DNA of 64,000 bases. It comes from Lumnitzera littorea (lineage: Eukaryota; Streptophyta; Magnoliopsida; Myrtales; Combretaceae). Below the pieces are notes generated by a model. It was not told the origin of the DNA, did no database searches, and saw only the letters and a list, made by a program, of their open reading frames with translations. Positions 12,890-24,949 of the stretch are shown here, in pieces. The translations under genes were made by a program, and so were the position numbers. How positions within the stretch are numbered: position 1 is the first letter of the stretch; every line of letters starts with the position of its first letter. The stretch covers positions 76,662,135-76,726,134 of the forward strand of contig JAMXBB010000006.1 of assembly GCA_024138015.1 (NCBI GenBank), written 5' to 3'.

Positions 12890-13700
12890 TAAAGATGATG
12901 CAACAATTTGCAGTTGCATTAGTAGGCCTTGGGGAGAAAATAGGGATAAGATGGCTCAGATCCGATGCTTGGTAAAGCCTTATGATTGTCTTAATGCGAA
13001 TCCTTTAGTTGTAGAACAATGGATTGATTTACTGGAAAAGTTATTAGAGATACATGAGGTTGAGGATAGAAAGAAAGTGAGGATTGCCATTATCATATTT
13101 AACGGATGTGCAAGTAAATGGTGGAGAGGTAAGAAGCAATCTATGTAAGAACCTATTGATTGGAGTACATTTAGAAAAGCATTTCTCAAGCAATATTTTC
13201 CTAAATGTCTAAACTAGTAGATGTGTGAAGGGTCTTACAAATTGAGTTAACAAGGGAGAATAATTAAGGAATATGAAAAAGAGTTTAATAGGTTGTTGAA
13301 GTTTACCCCAGAAACAGTATAGAATGATGAGGTTGCTAAATTGGGTAGGTTTAAGGCAAGATTAAATCTATATTTTCAAGATGAATTAGACGGCACTATA
13401 TTTGTGTGATATGCAGATATTATTATAGAGAATTGTTTGATCGAATAAGTTTGTAAGTTACAAAAGAAGGTTAATGAGCTAGATAGCAAGCAAAATAAGT
13501 TTAAGGAAAGTTTAGCCATAATAATAAGTTAACTAAAGGGAAAAAGCCATACTAACCCTTAAGGAAAACTAGAAAACTTCAAGAGAGCAAACCTCTTTAT
13601 TAGAAATGTAATGGTAGGCACTAACCTATAGAGTTTCCTAAATTACAAGGGAAATGTTTCAGGCGTAGAGAATTTGGGCAGTAGCAAAGCAATGATAGAA
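12890..13700 (+). pseudogene. Del-F gag pseudogene (Ty3/gypsy gag)
   Basis: Structural Gag protein of a chromovirus-type element, which would assemble the virus-like particle around the RNA. The best open piece starts at 12,951 (65 codons). It shows the gag core: VKPYD, then NPLVVEQWID, then a KVRIAI helix and KWWRGK. After a stop at 13,146 the frame goes on with the DWSTFRKAFLKQYFP segment, then a second stop and EYEKEFNRLLKF. The family pattern (W..F...F...YFP, followed by EF..L..) is clear. A degenerate zinc knuckle (KCNGRH ... GKCF) lies near 13,600-13,670. At least five in-frame stops and one frameshift near 12,945 make it non-functional. The gag of Del-C (62.2-63.1 kb, minus) is its closest relative here. 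Confidence 0.8.
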
Positions 13701-14508
13701 TTTAGATAATAGGTGCATGTAGAGAGAGCATAACCATTTTTAGTGTAGAAGATCAAGAAAGAAAAGGCCAATGCCTCAAGCTCAAGCAACGATATGTATC
13801 GTATACAAAGAGGTGGCTAGAGATGACAATGTGATAGCAAGTATGAAATTCTTAAACTTTGCATTAGTATAGAGCTTCCTTTAATTTAATAAGTAGAAGT
13901 AATTTGTCGTAGAAGTTATAGTAGAAGGTCTCTTGAGTGTGAATCTCAATTAAATATATGCAAAATCACAATTGTACACCATAGTAGAAAAATAATATAA
14001 TTTAATCTAGGAAAAGAAACTTGGAAATGTAAAATGTAGAATGTTGGAATTATATGCAAGTGGGTATTTTGAATACATACATATGGAGAATTGTATAACA
14101 ATGACTGGGTGGATAAGAAGATTCAATTAGTGATTGAAAATCATAGATGCCTAGAATAGAGTTGTAATGATCCTTATAATTTGTGATTATAATTTTGAAC
14201 TAGTGATCGAATTTGATGAATTATATTTGGTTATTATAAGATTTGGTCATAGATTTGAAATTACGATTGGAGGTAAATGGTGAATACTAAAATGAAATTG
14301 TTGTTTCATTGTCTTAAGATATATGCTTTGCATGTGAAAGTTGTCGAATTGTAAATGCATTGGTGATAATGAGTTCATCTCATCAATTGGATTTGAAGTG
14401 TGAATTTTAAAATTGTGCTCTTATTGACAGAACATAGGAATGAATACATGAATATGATTGTGAGAGTTTTAAAATTGTATATAAACTATTGATGTAGTTA
14501 GATTGGGA
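13701..14508 (+). other. Del-F internal region after gag, no recognisable gene
   Basis: Where protease and reverse transcriptase would be expected, only frames full of stops are seen. A weak trace of post-gag sequence (PQAQATICIVYKE at about 13,770) may be the gag-protease junction. No DSG/DTG, YVDD/FIDD or zinc-binding integrase motif is visible. Confidence 0.5.
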
Positions 14509-14517
14509 TGAATTATA

Positions 14518-14916
14518 AGGAAAATTACAACAGAGGGAATGAATGTTTGGAGATTAGTTCAAATAAGAGATCAACATTTTAAAAAGTTCAAATAAGGGAT
14601 GAACATTTCATAAAGTGGTTCAAATAAGGGATAAATGCTTCGACAGGCTCAAATAAGGGATAAATGCTTCGACAAGTTCAAATAAGGGATCAACGTTTTA
14701 CAAAGTGGTTCAAATGAGGGATTCATAACAGCTAATTTATAAAATTATTTGAATCACTTTATGAAATGTTGATCCCTTATTTAAACTTTTAGAAACATTT
14801 ATCCCTTATTTAAACCACTTCATGAAACATTCATTCCTTATATGAACTTTTTAAAACGTTGATCCCTTATTTGAACTAACTCCCAAACGTTCATCCCCTT
14901 TGTTGTAATTCTCTTG
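14518..14916 (+). mobile_element. Foldback MITE with a 9-bp target duplication (Mutator-like)
   Basis: A 399-bp element whose two halves are inverted copies of each other: aggaaaattacaac... at the left and ...gttgtaattctcttg at the right. The small centre is at about 14,735-14,750. It is flanked by perfect 9-bp direct repeats tgaattata (14,509-14,517 and 14,917-14,925), as expected for Mutator superfamily insertions. The arms are built of tandem units of 25-35 bp around caaataagggatcaacgttt, and the left arm has one unit more (gcttcgacaggctc and gcttcgacaagttc). It has no coding capacity. Its transcript would fold into a long hairpin. Confidence 0.85.
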
Positions 14917-14925
14917 TGAATTATA

Positions 14926-16737
14926 TAAATGTAATGGATGCTAATGATGTAAATTTGAATGAATCTAGGAATGATAGATTGTGGTTTAAAAGAAGGATGA
15001 ATTACATTTCAAGATGATAGCATAAATTAGTAAAGAAGATCCATCATACGACCTAGAGAATAATGGTGTGAATATGCCCTTAGTTCTTATACTTTGATAA
15101 ATGTAAGGAATATAGGAAGATAATGTAGGAAAATAGAAGGTCGAGGTGTTTGTCAAAAAGAGCACCAAATGAATAAGGTTTAAAGAAGAGATCAAGTATA
15201 TGCCAATCAAGAATTTTAACTATTTGATGGTAATCTTAATGAATTTTCTATGAAATTAGGAGATTTACATGTGAGTAGAAGTGATGGGTAAAGAATGAGG
15301 AAATTGTAAAAGATAATGTAGAAGGCAATATGGCAAATATCTTAGAAACAACCATATTAAGTTTACGCTATAGAAGTTAAAGTAGAAGATAACTAAGAGG
15401 TGCTTTCAGAAGATAGAAAATAGAATAGAAGTTTGGTAGACCTAATGGATTGGAGTATAGCAACGTAAAAGTTAACATTGAGAATTCTTCAGTTTTGAAT
15501 CACAATATATTAATCGTTGAGTATTGCAATGGAGACTATTTTAAAAAGTCTGAATAAGATATGTTGATTTAAGCATGAAAGACGTGAAAGTTTATGAAGG
15601 AGAACCTATTAAGATGATAGCTCTATCTCTTAAAACTTAGAATTTAATGTGGAAGATTCAATGGCTTGATACTTTCGAATCAATAACTGAATGATTGAAT
15701 TTGAGGGACTAAATTGGTTATCTGAAGAGATTGTCTAAGGTATGGATTAATGGTTTAAGTTTAAAGGTAAATAACAAGATAATATGATTAAATCACTATC
15801 ACCTTATTGATGAGGAATCTATACCTTATAATGTAATCAATCTATTAGAGAAAATGCTATTGACTTAGAAGATGATTTTGATAGGATTGTTAAAACTATC
15901 AAATATTAAGTTAAGGACCCAAGTTGTATTCTTGTTTGAGGATTATCATGGTTAAATATATTAATTTAAATGTGAACACAATCATGTTTGAGGATAACTT
16001 TTAAAGTGATAAGTAAGTTACGATGAGTTATGGACATAAATATTAACAAAGTGAGTGAGAATGAGTCTATGGATATTGAATAATAATGGCAAGAAGCAGG
16101 TTATTTGATATTGAGATCAATAATATTAAAAGGAACTAGTGGATAAATACCCTTGGTTAAGAATAAAATGAGAATAGGGAGATTTTCATTTTGTTGTGAA
16201 AAGGAAATATGACTGGAAAGGTATAAGAGTTATTTTTTAGGGACTCATGTGTACACTAAAATATGCTTGGATTGATTTATAGTATAACAATTGTGGGATC
16301 CTTGTAGTAGTCACATTAGAATAAGAAAGAAGTTTTATTAAGATAAGATATGTTGCAAGTAGAATTAGAATCATGATCAACCATAACATATGACCAAAAG
16401 ACTTAATGACTAGGAATGAAAACGAAGAGATGTTGAGTCACTTTATGTAAAGACTTAAAGAGTGAGAATGATAAGGCCATGAGGTTATGATTGTAAGCAG
16501 GATGATAAGAGGCTTGATTTATGAATATGGGTATACACAATACAAGACTTATATGGTAAAATAATATGAAAAGATATGAAATTACAATTGTTTGTAGAAA
16601 TCGTTGAAGTTGAGGCCTCAATAAAAATTGATGATTCAATTGTGATGTGATGTAGAAATTAGAGTTACATAATGAAAGCGTGATGAGAAACTTAGAATGT
16701 TTAAATATTAAAATATTTAAGTTTTAAGGATGAAACC
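14926..16737 (+). other. Del-F internal region after the MITE, no recognisable gene
   Basis: About 1.8 kb with short open frames only on both strands. I looked for RT, RNase H and integrase motifs and saw none. It may be a very old, stop-filled pol or a non-coding internal domain of a non-autonomous derivative. Confidence 0.5.
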
Positions 16738-16756
16738 TTTTCTAAGGAGAGTAAGA
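16738..16756 (+). other. Polypurine tract and 3' internal end of Del-F
   Basis: tctaaggagagtaagatg lies directly before the 3' LTR, preceded by aaggatgaaacctttt. This is the usual 3' end of Del/Tekay elements (a ..gatgaa..ttttaagggg.. consensus) with some purines lost. Confidence 0.7.
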
Positions 16757-19706
16757 TGTGATACCCCTAGGTTCTAAACCCCTGAAATTAGGGTGTCGGT
16801 CGATGCTAATCAAATCAAGTAAGATTTTATAACTAAGCTACAAAATTTAGAAGAAGTCATCTCGTAAAGTCACATTGTTAAAATAATTTATATATGAGAA
16901 TTTATTCAAAAAGTGTTGGGTTAACCTAAAACTGAAATTTTGGTTTAAATAAAGAGTCAAAGGCTATGTATAGAAAATTATTTAAGAAAGAATATGTTAT
17001 TAGGAGAAAAAATAATAAATAAATAAGCAGGAAAATAAAAATAACGTTGAACGCTTATGGAAAAAGGAGGAGTTTGGTATAATAGTAAATTCTTGTAAAA
17101 GCTTTGTAAGCACCTTATAAAAGCTTGTGTTGATAAGGAAAAATGTAAAATAATTAAAATAGCCAAAAGTGGTTTTGAGGAAAATTAAGTATTGCACATG
17201 GAATTAAAAAGACAAAACCATGAACTCTTATAATTTTAAGTTAGAAAATAGGGGTAGCCCATAATATGAGATCATGGTTTTCTTAAAAATCACTCAATAC
17301 ATGATAAGTTTGTTCGCCCACACTACTCACTATATAAACACAAAACCCATACACTTTACACTTTTTGGAGAGAATGAGAGCTTAGGGAAACTTTGGAACA
17401 AAATATAGAGTTTCTGAAAAATTAGGAAAATCATAAGAAAATTTAGAAATTTAGTGTGGAAATTTGAGCAAGTATGGAAACCAAGTCAGACAACAACCTG
17501 AAAACAAGTAGCCACCACTACTTGATAGGAAAAGTAGTGCCTAGGTGAGCCGATAACCACTTAATGGTGCATGGTGGCTAGAGAACTTCATGTTAGTGAG
17601 TTTCGATTTTTACTTGATTTTTAATAATTTGTTAAAATAATAAACTAACTTAGAAAAATATGAAAAATTGTTTTCCTAGGTTATTTTTAGTATACTTTCA
17701 TGGAAAAATGTCAATTTTTCAAAATAAGTGTGGCTTTTTTATCGCTCTTAATAAACGGGTGGTTTTGAGCATATTTTCGATTGGATTTTCAAAAAGGAAA
17801 ATAATGTTGTTTTAAGCTAAAACTTTTTTTGTAGACCCTTCAAAATATTTATTATTAAGTAATGTCAAAAGTTTCCTAAATTTGCATGGTAGATTCTTGT
17901 TAATTTTGATTTACCAAAACTACCAAATCTAAAAAATTAGGAAAATTAGTTGACTTTCAAGTACTTTTAGTCAAATTTTTTTTTTATTCATATTTTTTGT
18001 ACTAAAATGATATTTTACATGGATGCATGAGTTTTCAGATGAAAAAGTGGTCAAAGATGTGATTTATCGCATTTTCATAAGTCAAAATGAGTGTTTTTAT
18101 AAAATGAAATCAATGATGCACTGAAAAACAAGCATGCATGGGTTTTTGAAAAATTGTCCTAATATGAAACCTAATCTTTCGATGGCTTTACTGCTGGTCG
18201 CATCCAAAACTTGGTGAGTCTTAATGGTTACATGGAGTCTTAATAACTTGAGGCATTATTTGGTTATGTAGAAGCTTCTATAGAAGGTTACCTATAAAGT
18301 TCTTAATGTGACGGTCATTAGAAGCTTCTGTAGAAGGTCTCTGGTGTAATACCAAATTAAGTAAACTAAAATGCGTCTAAGTAGAAGATTGAGTAGAAGG
18401 TTCTTGGTAAAACATAAAATGGAAACTAAAAGTGAAATATGAGTAGAAGCTTCCTTGACCATGAATCTTAGGACCAACCATAAGTTGAAGGTTGAGTAAA
18501 AGGTACAAGTAATGAAGTTAATAAGAATCCTTTCTTGGTAGAAGGTTATATAGAAGGTTAAATAACAAGAATATAAATAGAAATGATTAAGCAGAAGGAT
18601 GTATAGAAGGTAAGGACCTTAACAAAAGGATCATATAAAGTCTTAGGTAACAATGAAATGCTCTTATCAAAAATGACTTAGGTACACAACCTTAACTTAT
18701 AAACATACTTAAGCTTTAATGAATGATTTGTGTAACTTGAATAAACACCGATTATAAATTTTAATCATAGGTTACCTGAGTAACAAGAAGCTTGAAAATG
18801 CTACTAATGGTGAAGGATGCTAGTACCAAGTAAGGGGATATTGTATGTTTAGGAGTAGACTTATGTTTACTAATTAGGTTACTAGTTATGTGGTTTATCT
18901 GATATGTACTTGATTGATTGAGCTTGATTTTGAATCTTAGAATGATGTTTGCTAGTTACGTGATGTCCTTAGACATGTAATGGATTGACCATGCTTGGTT
19001 TTGAATCTTGAGTTTATTTCCATGAATGTATTGATTGAATGATATCTATTATCATGCATTCAAAATATGGGAAACATTAGCAAACTGTCCAACCTTTAAG
19101 GTGTTTACTTAAGCCAACCCAACACAAGGTTGAAGATTGAGGTGATAAGAGTCTAAATGAGATTATAACTAATTAAATTTGTAGTTGATATGAAGCTTGG
19201 GGATTTTGCTTGATGTGGTATTTGACATATCATTGGTACAGTCATAGCATGGCATGACAAGGACTAGGACCTATGGTTCAAATATTTAAAAGGAAATTGT
19301 TTTTCTAAGCAAGTAATTGATTATGAAAAAGCTCAATTTTTCATGATTTTGATAAGTTGAAATTTTAAATCATATAGGCTTGTATACGCTTAGGCATTTC
19401 ACCTTGATCAATCAATGTTGTGATCATCACCAGTTTAGTAGTGTTGTTCCTTGTTTGAAGTACATGCTAGGGGTCCGATTGCCAAGTAACTCCTAGTTGC
19501 CACTAGGTTCCTAGACATTGTATTTAGATACTTGATTAGGTCGACTAATCAGATGAAAAATGAGGCTAAGAGATTGGATATTAGATTGATATTGATGCAT
19601 TAGCTCATGTGTATGGGCATGTCATGCATTCTTGTAGAGATCCCACAAGTGGCATAATGTTATTTGACTAAATATCCACCACTAATATGTTACAATAACT
19701 AGATAT
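16757..19706 (+). mobile_element. 3' LTR of Del-F, truncated
   Basis: Colinear with 9,308-12,250 from tgtgatacccctaggtt to acaataactagatat, after which the last ~400 bp of the LTR are missing. Many point differences and small indels from the 5' LTR are visible, so the insertion is not recent. The TATA box is at 17,331 (tatataaa). Truncation occurs where a Tat-like LTR fragment begins. Confidence 0.8.
17331..17338 (+). promoter_or_regulatory. TATA box of the Del-F 3' LTR
   Basis: tatataaa in the same context as the 5' LTR copy (actcactatataaacac). Confidence 0.5.
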
Positions 19707-20022
19707 ATTACACAACAATTATCATAAGCATGGTTATATTACACAACCACCTGCTACTCCTATATATGAGGGGAGATATCAAGTCAAGAAGCTTCTACAT
19801 GTCTTAATTGTTATCCTGACAATTGCCTTAAACAGTATAACCATCTATGAATACCGGAAAGAAACTTTATAAGGGGTCCTGACACTTTTTATTCACATAC
19901 TTACTTTACTAAGTTATCTTACTAACTTAGGCATCGGAATAGCCGCACCAGATTGACCCTTATACCAAGTATTTCACTTTCTTTTGCAAGATTTTTCCTC
20001 ATCTTAAAATTCACTAACAACA
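19707..20022 (+). repeat. Tat-like solo LTR fragment
   Basis: Holds cttaggcatcggaatagcc near 19,937 and ends tttgcaag...actaacaaca, resembling the end of the Tat-D LTR (ccttaggcatcagaatggcc, tttgcaagt, catcaaca). A TATA-like ctatatatgagg sits near 19,758. The 14-bp word caacaattatcata stands at both edges (19,713 and 20,018). No 5-bp duplication at TG/CA ends is convincing, so the boundaries are approximate. Confidence 0.4.
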
Positions 20023-20034
20023 ATTATCATATTT

Positions 20035-21677
20035 GATAAAATATGGATAAAGGCTAGAAAAATATATAATACTTAGTATCTAAACTCCATTAAAGCTATA
20101 GAAACTATATTACACTCAATAAATTATGGTTGTTATATTCTAGTCATGAAATGTACTAAAATAATATAATATATAATATCGGTTTTAGGCCTAATTTTGT
20201 TAAAAATTAGCTTAAATTGTGTAAATGACCAAATAAAATTATAAGATCCAAATTAAATACTTAAAAAATCATAAATAAGCACTATAAATGATTAGAAATC
20301 AGATTCATCAAGGAATTTAATTAAAACCACATTATTTCTTTCATATGAAAAATAGGACGGATTTAACAAAATAATTTTAATAAATAATAAATGCATATTT
20401 CATCAAAAATTATTTTTATGTAAATTAAATATACCATATGGGGAATATATATGCCAAAAGTTAGCTCTAATTAATATTATTTACTATTTTAAAAATTTAA
20501 ACAAATTTTGTTGGAATATGGGTCATTCTAAAGGAACATATATAAGCCTTCTAATTTCAAAATTATGGGCTGATATTCTAATCCTACATGAAAAAATACA
20601 TAGGAAAACCAAATTTCTTTATTTTTGAATATCGTTTGACATTTTTAGAAAAAATACGAATTTACAAGCAAAAATTCACATTTTTTCAGTTATCTAGTCA
20701 TCAAAACTTTAGCGGTGACAACCCCTTATTGAAAAGCTCTCTTCCAATGTCAGATTTTAACCCACAAATGGTCACCATATCAGGTCTTCATCTGCTATAC
20801 TTTCTAATTTTCCACCATATTTTTCCTAATCTTTTCCCTACTTTTTGCTGTCATATAACTTGAGAACTTTGAGAACTTTTTCTCTTGATATTGTGTAACT
20901 AAAATGAAGAAAATAAAGTCTAATGCTCCTCTTATACTGGTGTGGTTCTGTGGGATTAAAATTGGGAGCTCCACTTGTAAATTATCCCTTGTTTTCACCT
21001 ATACAACTTTACATATGCTAAAATTCTTGATTGCCACTTCAATCTTAGTTTATTGCTACTATCTCCTCTTACCACACTTGATTTTCAAGGGTTTAGGGTA
21101 GATTTATTATAGCTTTCTTTTTATTGTATTGATTAATTAGATATTTTGTGCATTAATTAATATATTATGTTAACATATATATGCATGTTAAGTACATATA
21201 ACATATATTGTATAATCATATAATTACATTACTTGTTATTTGACTTCCAATATTATTTTTTTAAGTTAAATAATTTATTTCTAAGGTTTTGTGGTTATTT
21301 GTAATTCAAATTTTGAGTTTCAAATAATTATTGAATGTACCAACTGAAAGTATATTTTATTGAAATTAAATATTACATATACTCTATTTTGAGAAATTGT
21401 CTTTACAAGGGCTCTTTCTCAAATTTTATGACCTTATATTAAGATTTGGCTTAATTTGGACAAAATTGTCTAAAAGCCCTAAATCGTTCTGAACACCCTA
21501 ATTTGTGTTAATATCGAGTGGTTAGGTTTGATCACATGACTAAACTTACTTCTTAAACTTCTTTTAATAGCTTTTTTTTTTTATTACTTTCCTCAGCTAT
21601 ACTTCCTAAGTCCCATGTATAATAGAGGTAGTCCACTACTATAAGTTTCAGGTAGTAGGTTGAAGATCGAGATTTCA
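20035..21677 (-). repeat. Del-C-type LTR, right fragment
   Basis: Follows the Del-C 3' LTR (about 32,900-34,360) in order: ggctagaaaaatat, tttttgttaaaaattagct..taaatgacc, attaatatattatgttaac..atatatgcatgt, ttgagtttcaaataatt, and gatttggcttaatttggac near the end. It ends gagatttca at 21,677, which matches the ggttttaca outer end of the Del-C LTR. Together with 8,294-9,307 it makes one LTR, opened by Del-F. Short open frames inside (for example at 20,588-20,863 and 20,904-21,101) are not genes. Confidence 0.65.
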
Positions 21678-21999
21678 CTATGCAAAACTTTTGAAATTCA
21701 AAATAAATTCTTTACAAGAAAACCATGGGTAAGGACTATGGGCATGGTCCATGACCATGATCATTGTTAAGCTTTCGTTCTTACTCAAAATTTCTCAGCT
21801 TCACTCTATTATTGATTTTTTTTTTCCCTAAAGTGCTCAAAATTGTCCAAAAATCCTTAAAATCTTCATAAAGTACTTTTGAAGTCCCTAAGAACAATAA
21901 ATAACTAAATTAAGCTCAAAATGACATCAAATTAACAAGAATTAAGTAGAAATTATTGCAAAATTACTATAAAATATATATGCTTCTTTTACATAATTA
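21678..21999 (-). repeat. Athila 3' LTR, right fragment (outer 5' end)
   Basis: Aligns with 26,135-26,449 (cttttgaaattcaaaataaattc, ggaccatg..tggtccat, aaattgtccaaaaatcctta, aaattaagctcaaaatgaca, atatatgct). It is the continuation of 7,894-8,293. On the minus strand this is the start of the 3' LTR, lying next to a PPT. Confidence 0.8.
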
Positions 22000-22016
22000 A
22001 ATACCCCCATACTTAA
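22000..22016 (-). other. Polypurine tract of the Athila element
   Basis: On the minus strand the sequence reads cttaagtatgggggtattt directly before the 3' LTR start, the usual (T)GGGGG(T) PPT seen in plant Athila elements. Confidence 0.65.
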
Positions 22017-23575
22017 GCTTTTGCTTATCTACAAGAAAAATAAAGAAAATATTTAAAGGATAGGATGGAAATTTTTAATTTTAGAAAAGTATAGCCTTTA
22101 TATCTTAATTACTTAGCAAAAATTGTTTGTAGAATTACCCTTATTCCTTAATTGAACAATAAACTCAAAACACTTAGATGGTATCAAGTTGAAACTTATC
22201 AAATTTTAGTGATCAATTTAGGAAATTTAGAGTTAATCACGACACTTAAGCAAAAACTAAACTAAAGATCACAACAGATATAAACTAATCAAGAAAAAAT
22301 CATAGGGATTTCTTTCTCTCTGATATAAAAGGACTGAAATCTTCTTAATGTATTTTTAACTTAACAAACTAGATCAAGTGCAAGTTACATCAATTTATCC
22401 TCTAATTGTCCCCCTACTTCCTTCAATTTTCATTAAGAGGCTTATTCATTCAAATTAGCTTCCTTTATTGGAGCTTGATTAGCATTGGGAAAATAACTCG
22501 CTCTTTTAAGGGACTGATGCCAATCCTCACTAATTCAGCTCTTTTAATTACTTAGCAATTGTCAGTGAAAAAGCACCTTACTCTTACAACAGACCAAGGC
22601 AAATCCTTAACAACTTTAATTAATTTTACTTTTTTCTTCTTTTTTCAATTAGTAGTGGGAAAGAGTCATACTCTTTTGAGGCACCAAAACCGATCCATAC
22701 TAATCTTTTAGCAATTTCCTTTTATCAATTCAATTAAACTAGTCAATTTATATCTCCAATTACTTTGATTTTTCAAAGGATAAATATTCTTTATTCACCC
22801 AATCTAAAACTTTTGAAAAAGAAGGATAGATAATTGTCCTCTAGAATCAAGCTCATGAATAAAAATGACTACACCTTAATCCTTTTGTATCTATCTTAAT
22901 CCTGAGTCTAAGTCTAAACTTGAGAAAAGAGTAACTTTGAACTCTAAAGATTTAATAACACAAATTTAGTGAAGTGTCCTAAATTCATAAAAGATATTGG
23001 TGGAATAAAAAAAAAAATTAATGCTTTCTTTATGTACATTGCACGGGGGTAGGGCAGGGGTGGTGTGAAAAGTTTTAGTAATTTTATCAAAAGGTTAAGT
23101 GGGACTTGCAGTAATACACAATCACATATATATCCTATCCTCCCCCTATACTTAAGTGGTGCATGGTCCTTAATTTACATGATCATGAAAATCAAGCATG
23201 TAAGTGGGAAAATCAATAAAAACAATAACAATAAAAAGAAAAGAAAAGAAAAGACATTAAGACATTCCTAGTTCTATTATCATATTCCTTTTAAAAACTA
23301 TAGTCTAAAAACCAATTCCATCAAACTATTAAGCACCTAGTTTTCTTTGTTTTTGCATTAACACGAACTAACTAAAGAAAAGAAAAGGGAAAGTTAACTA
23401 AACAAAATAACTAAGATAAAACTACTTGCTAATTCAAAATTCAAGAGTTAGTATCCTACAAACTTAAAAGCATGAAAAGTTGTTAGAGTGGCAAATAAGA
23501 AGTTAGTTAAATGATACAGTCATTCAACTAAAAACAACACAAACCAAGTCTTTACAAAAAGAAAGACAACACGAG
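22017..23575 (-). other. Athila 3' untranslated region, no gene seen
   Basis: The stretch between the ORF-1-like pseudogene and the 3' LTR. It is AT-rich. Two further C-runs on the plus strand (gtccccctac near 22,409; tcctccccctatacttaag near 23,137) look like extra PPT-like purine tracts on the minus strand. No protein or RNA gene recognised. Confidence 0.5.
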
Positions 23576-24780
23576 ATCAATCCTTATCTTTGTCATCATC
23601 CTCATCTTCTTCCTCTTCAATCTCCTTTTCAGTTGCTACTTCTATGGAATCTGACTCAAGCATTAGTGGTGGTGGTGGTGGTTGAATCTAGAGATGGGTT
23701 ATGATCATTGCCTACTAGATTAAGGACTGGTCTACCTTTTGCTGCAAAATCCTTTACCTCTTAAAGAGCTTCCTAATGAAACTCTTAAAGATACCTATCA
23801 CTGAGGAGAACTCAACTCGAGGTTTGGAGGATAATGAAGTGGTAGCCTTAAAGCTGGTTCAAGTGGTAGCTTAGGTAATGGTAGTAGATGCATAGATCAT
23901 ATAGCATCAGAAGTGAAGGGACTAGGATATGTCATCTTTCTCATGTACACCTTATTGCATAAGCTAGGATAATTCTCACCAAATGGGTAATAAAAAGGTT
24001 GTAAAAATATACTTAGACCACCTCTTAGTAGCTTTAGTTCTCATGAACTAAGGCATCCTTATTGCCAAATTGAGAGGGAGATAGTTAGCAAAACTATGTA
24101 GATACAAAACGTCCCTCTCATTAAACTTCCCTTGACTATTGCCTCTGCCCATAAAATTCCTAGCTAATACATAATGTATTAGCCTAAGAGCAGGTTCATG
24201 CAAATTTGATGCTATAGACTTCCTAGGTTTATAAATACCTCCATTACTAAACAACTTGTTCCATACAATTGAATCAAATACACTTCATGGCAACTCATGT
24301 GGTAAATCCCTATGTTCTTTTGTCAAAATATAATCAACAGAGTAAAGCCCTATATGCACACCAAAATCATCAATATGCATCCTAACTTCCTTATTGAAGC
24401 ACCTAAAATGGACTATGTTTTTCCTAACTTAAGTAAGGCTATCGAAACCTAACTTGAATGTACAGAAGAACTCGAGGGTGAGCTCCCTATATACTAGCTC
24501 ATTGATTGTGAGGAGCTGATCCCATCCACCAAAACCAATTAAGTGGCAAATTTTAGCTTTATACCCAACTTAAGCCAAAGCATTCTAATCGATGCAGGTG
24601 AACTTATTAAACTTTTTCTTAGAAAGGTGTTCAAACCATTCTCTTTGCCATTCGTGCTCAAATTGGAGCTAAGGAAGTTGTAGAATAGTACTAGAGTTTT
24701 TTCAAGTTGCATGTAGGTATTTTCTAAAATAAAAACAAGTAAAAAGTTAAATGTGATAACTAACAATAATCCATGCAAAA
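23576..24780 (-). pseudogene. Athila ORF-1 / envelope-like pseudogene
   Basis: A remnant of the ORF that sits between pol and the 3' LTR in Athila elements (Pfam ATHILA-type ORF-1). Read on the minus strand from 24,778, it shows the ELTLEFFCTFKLGFDSLT segment near 24,450, then FRCFNKEVRM..DFGVHIGLY. Next comes the longest open piece, 24,254-24,048, with SIASNLHEPALRLIHYVLARN followed by GKFNERDVLYLHSF and NLPLNLA-like residues. It ends in an acidic tail of Glu/Asp near 23,590-23,640. All are features of this family as I know it. Several stops and frameshifts break it. The function of the ORF is not firmly known (an envelope-like role has been proposed). Confidence 0.7.
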
Positions 24781-24949
24781 ATTAATTCACTAAGGGAGCT
24801 ATGGAAATCGGCTCTTAGTTGCTATTTAAGGTATTAAACAAGTAAGAGAGTTACCAAATTAGCAATTTTGTAAAATATAATGCATAAATCATGGATTAAC
24901 ATTTTTTAATAGGATAATTTCTCAAGGGAATCCTAAAGCCTTCAATTAT

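Noticed and set aside
20588..21101. Two short open frames that might be a small gene
   Set aside because: The interval aligns with the Del-C LTR and lacks codon structure or known motifs.
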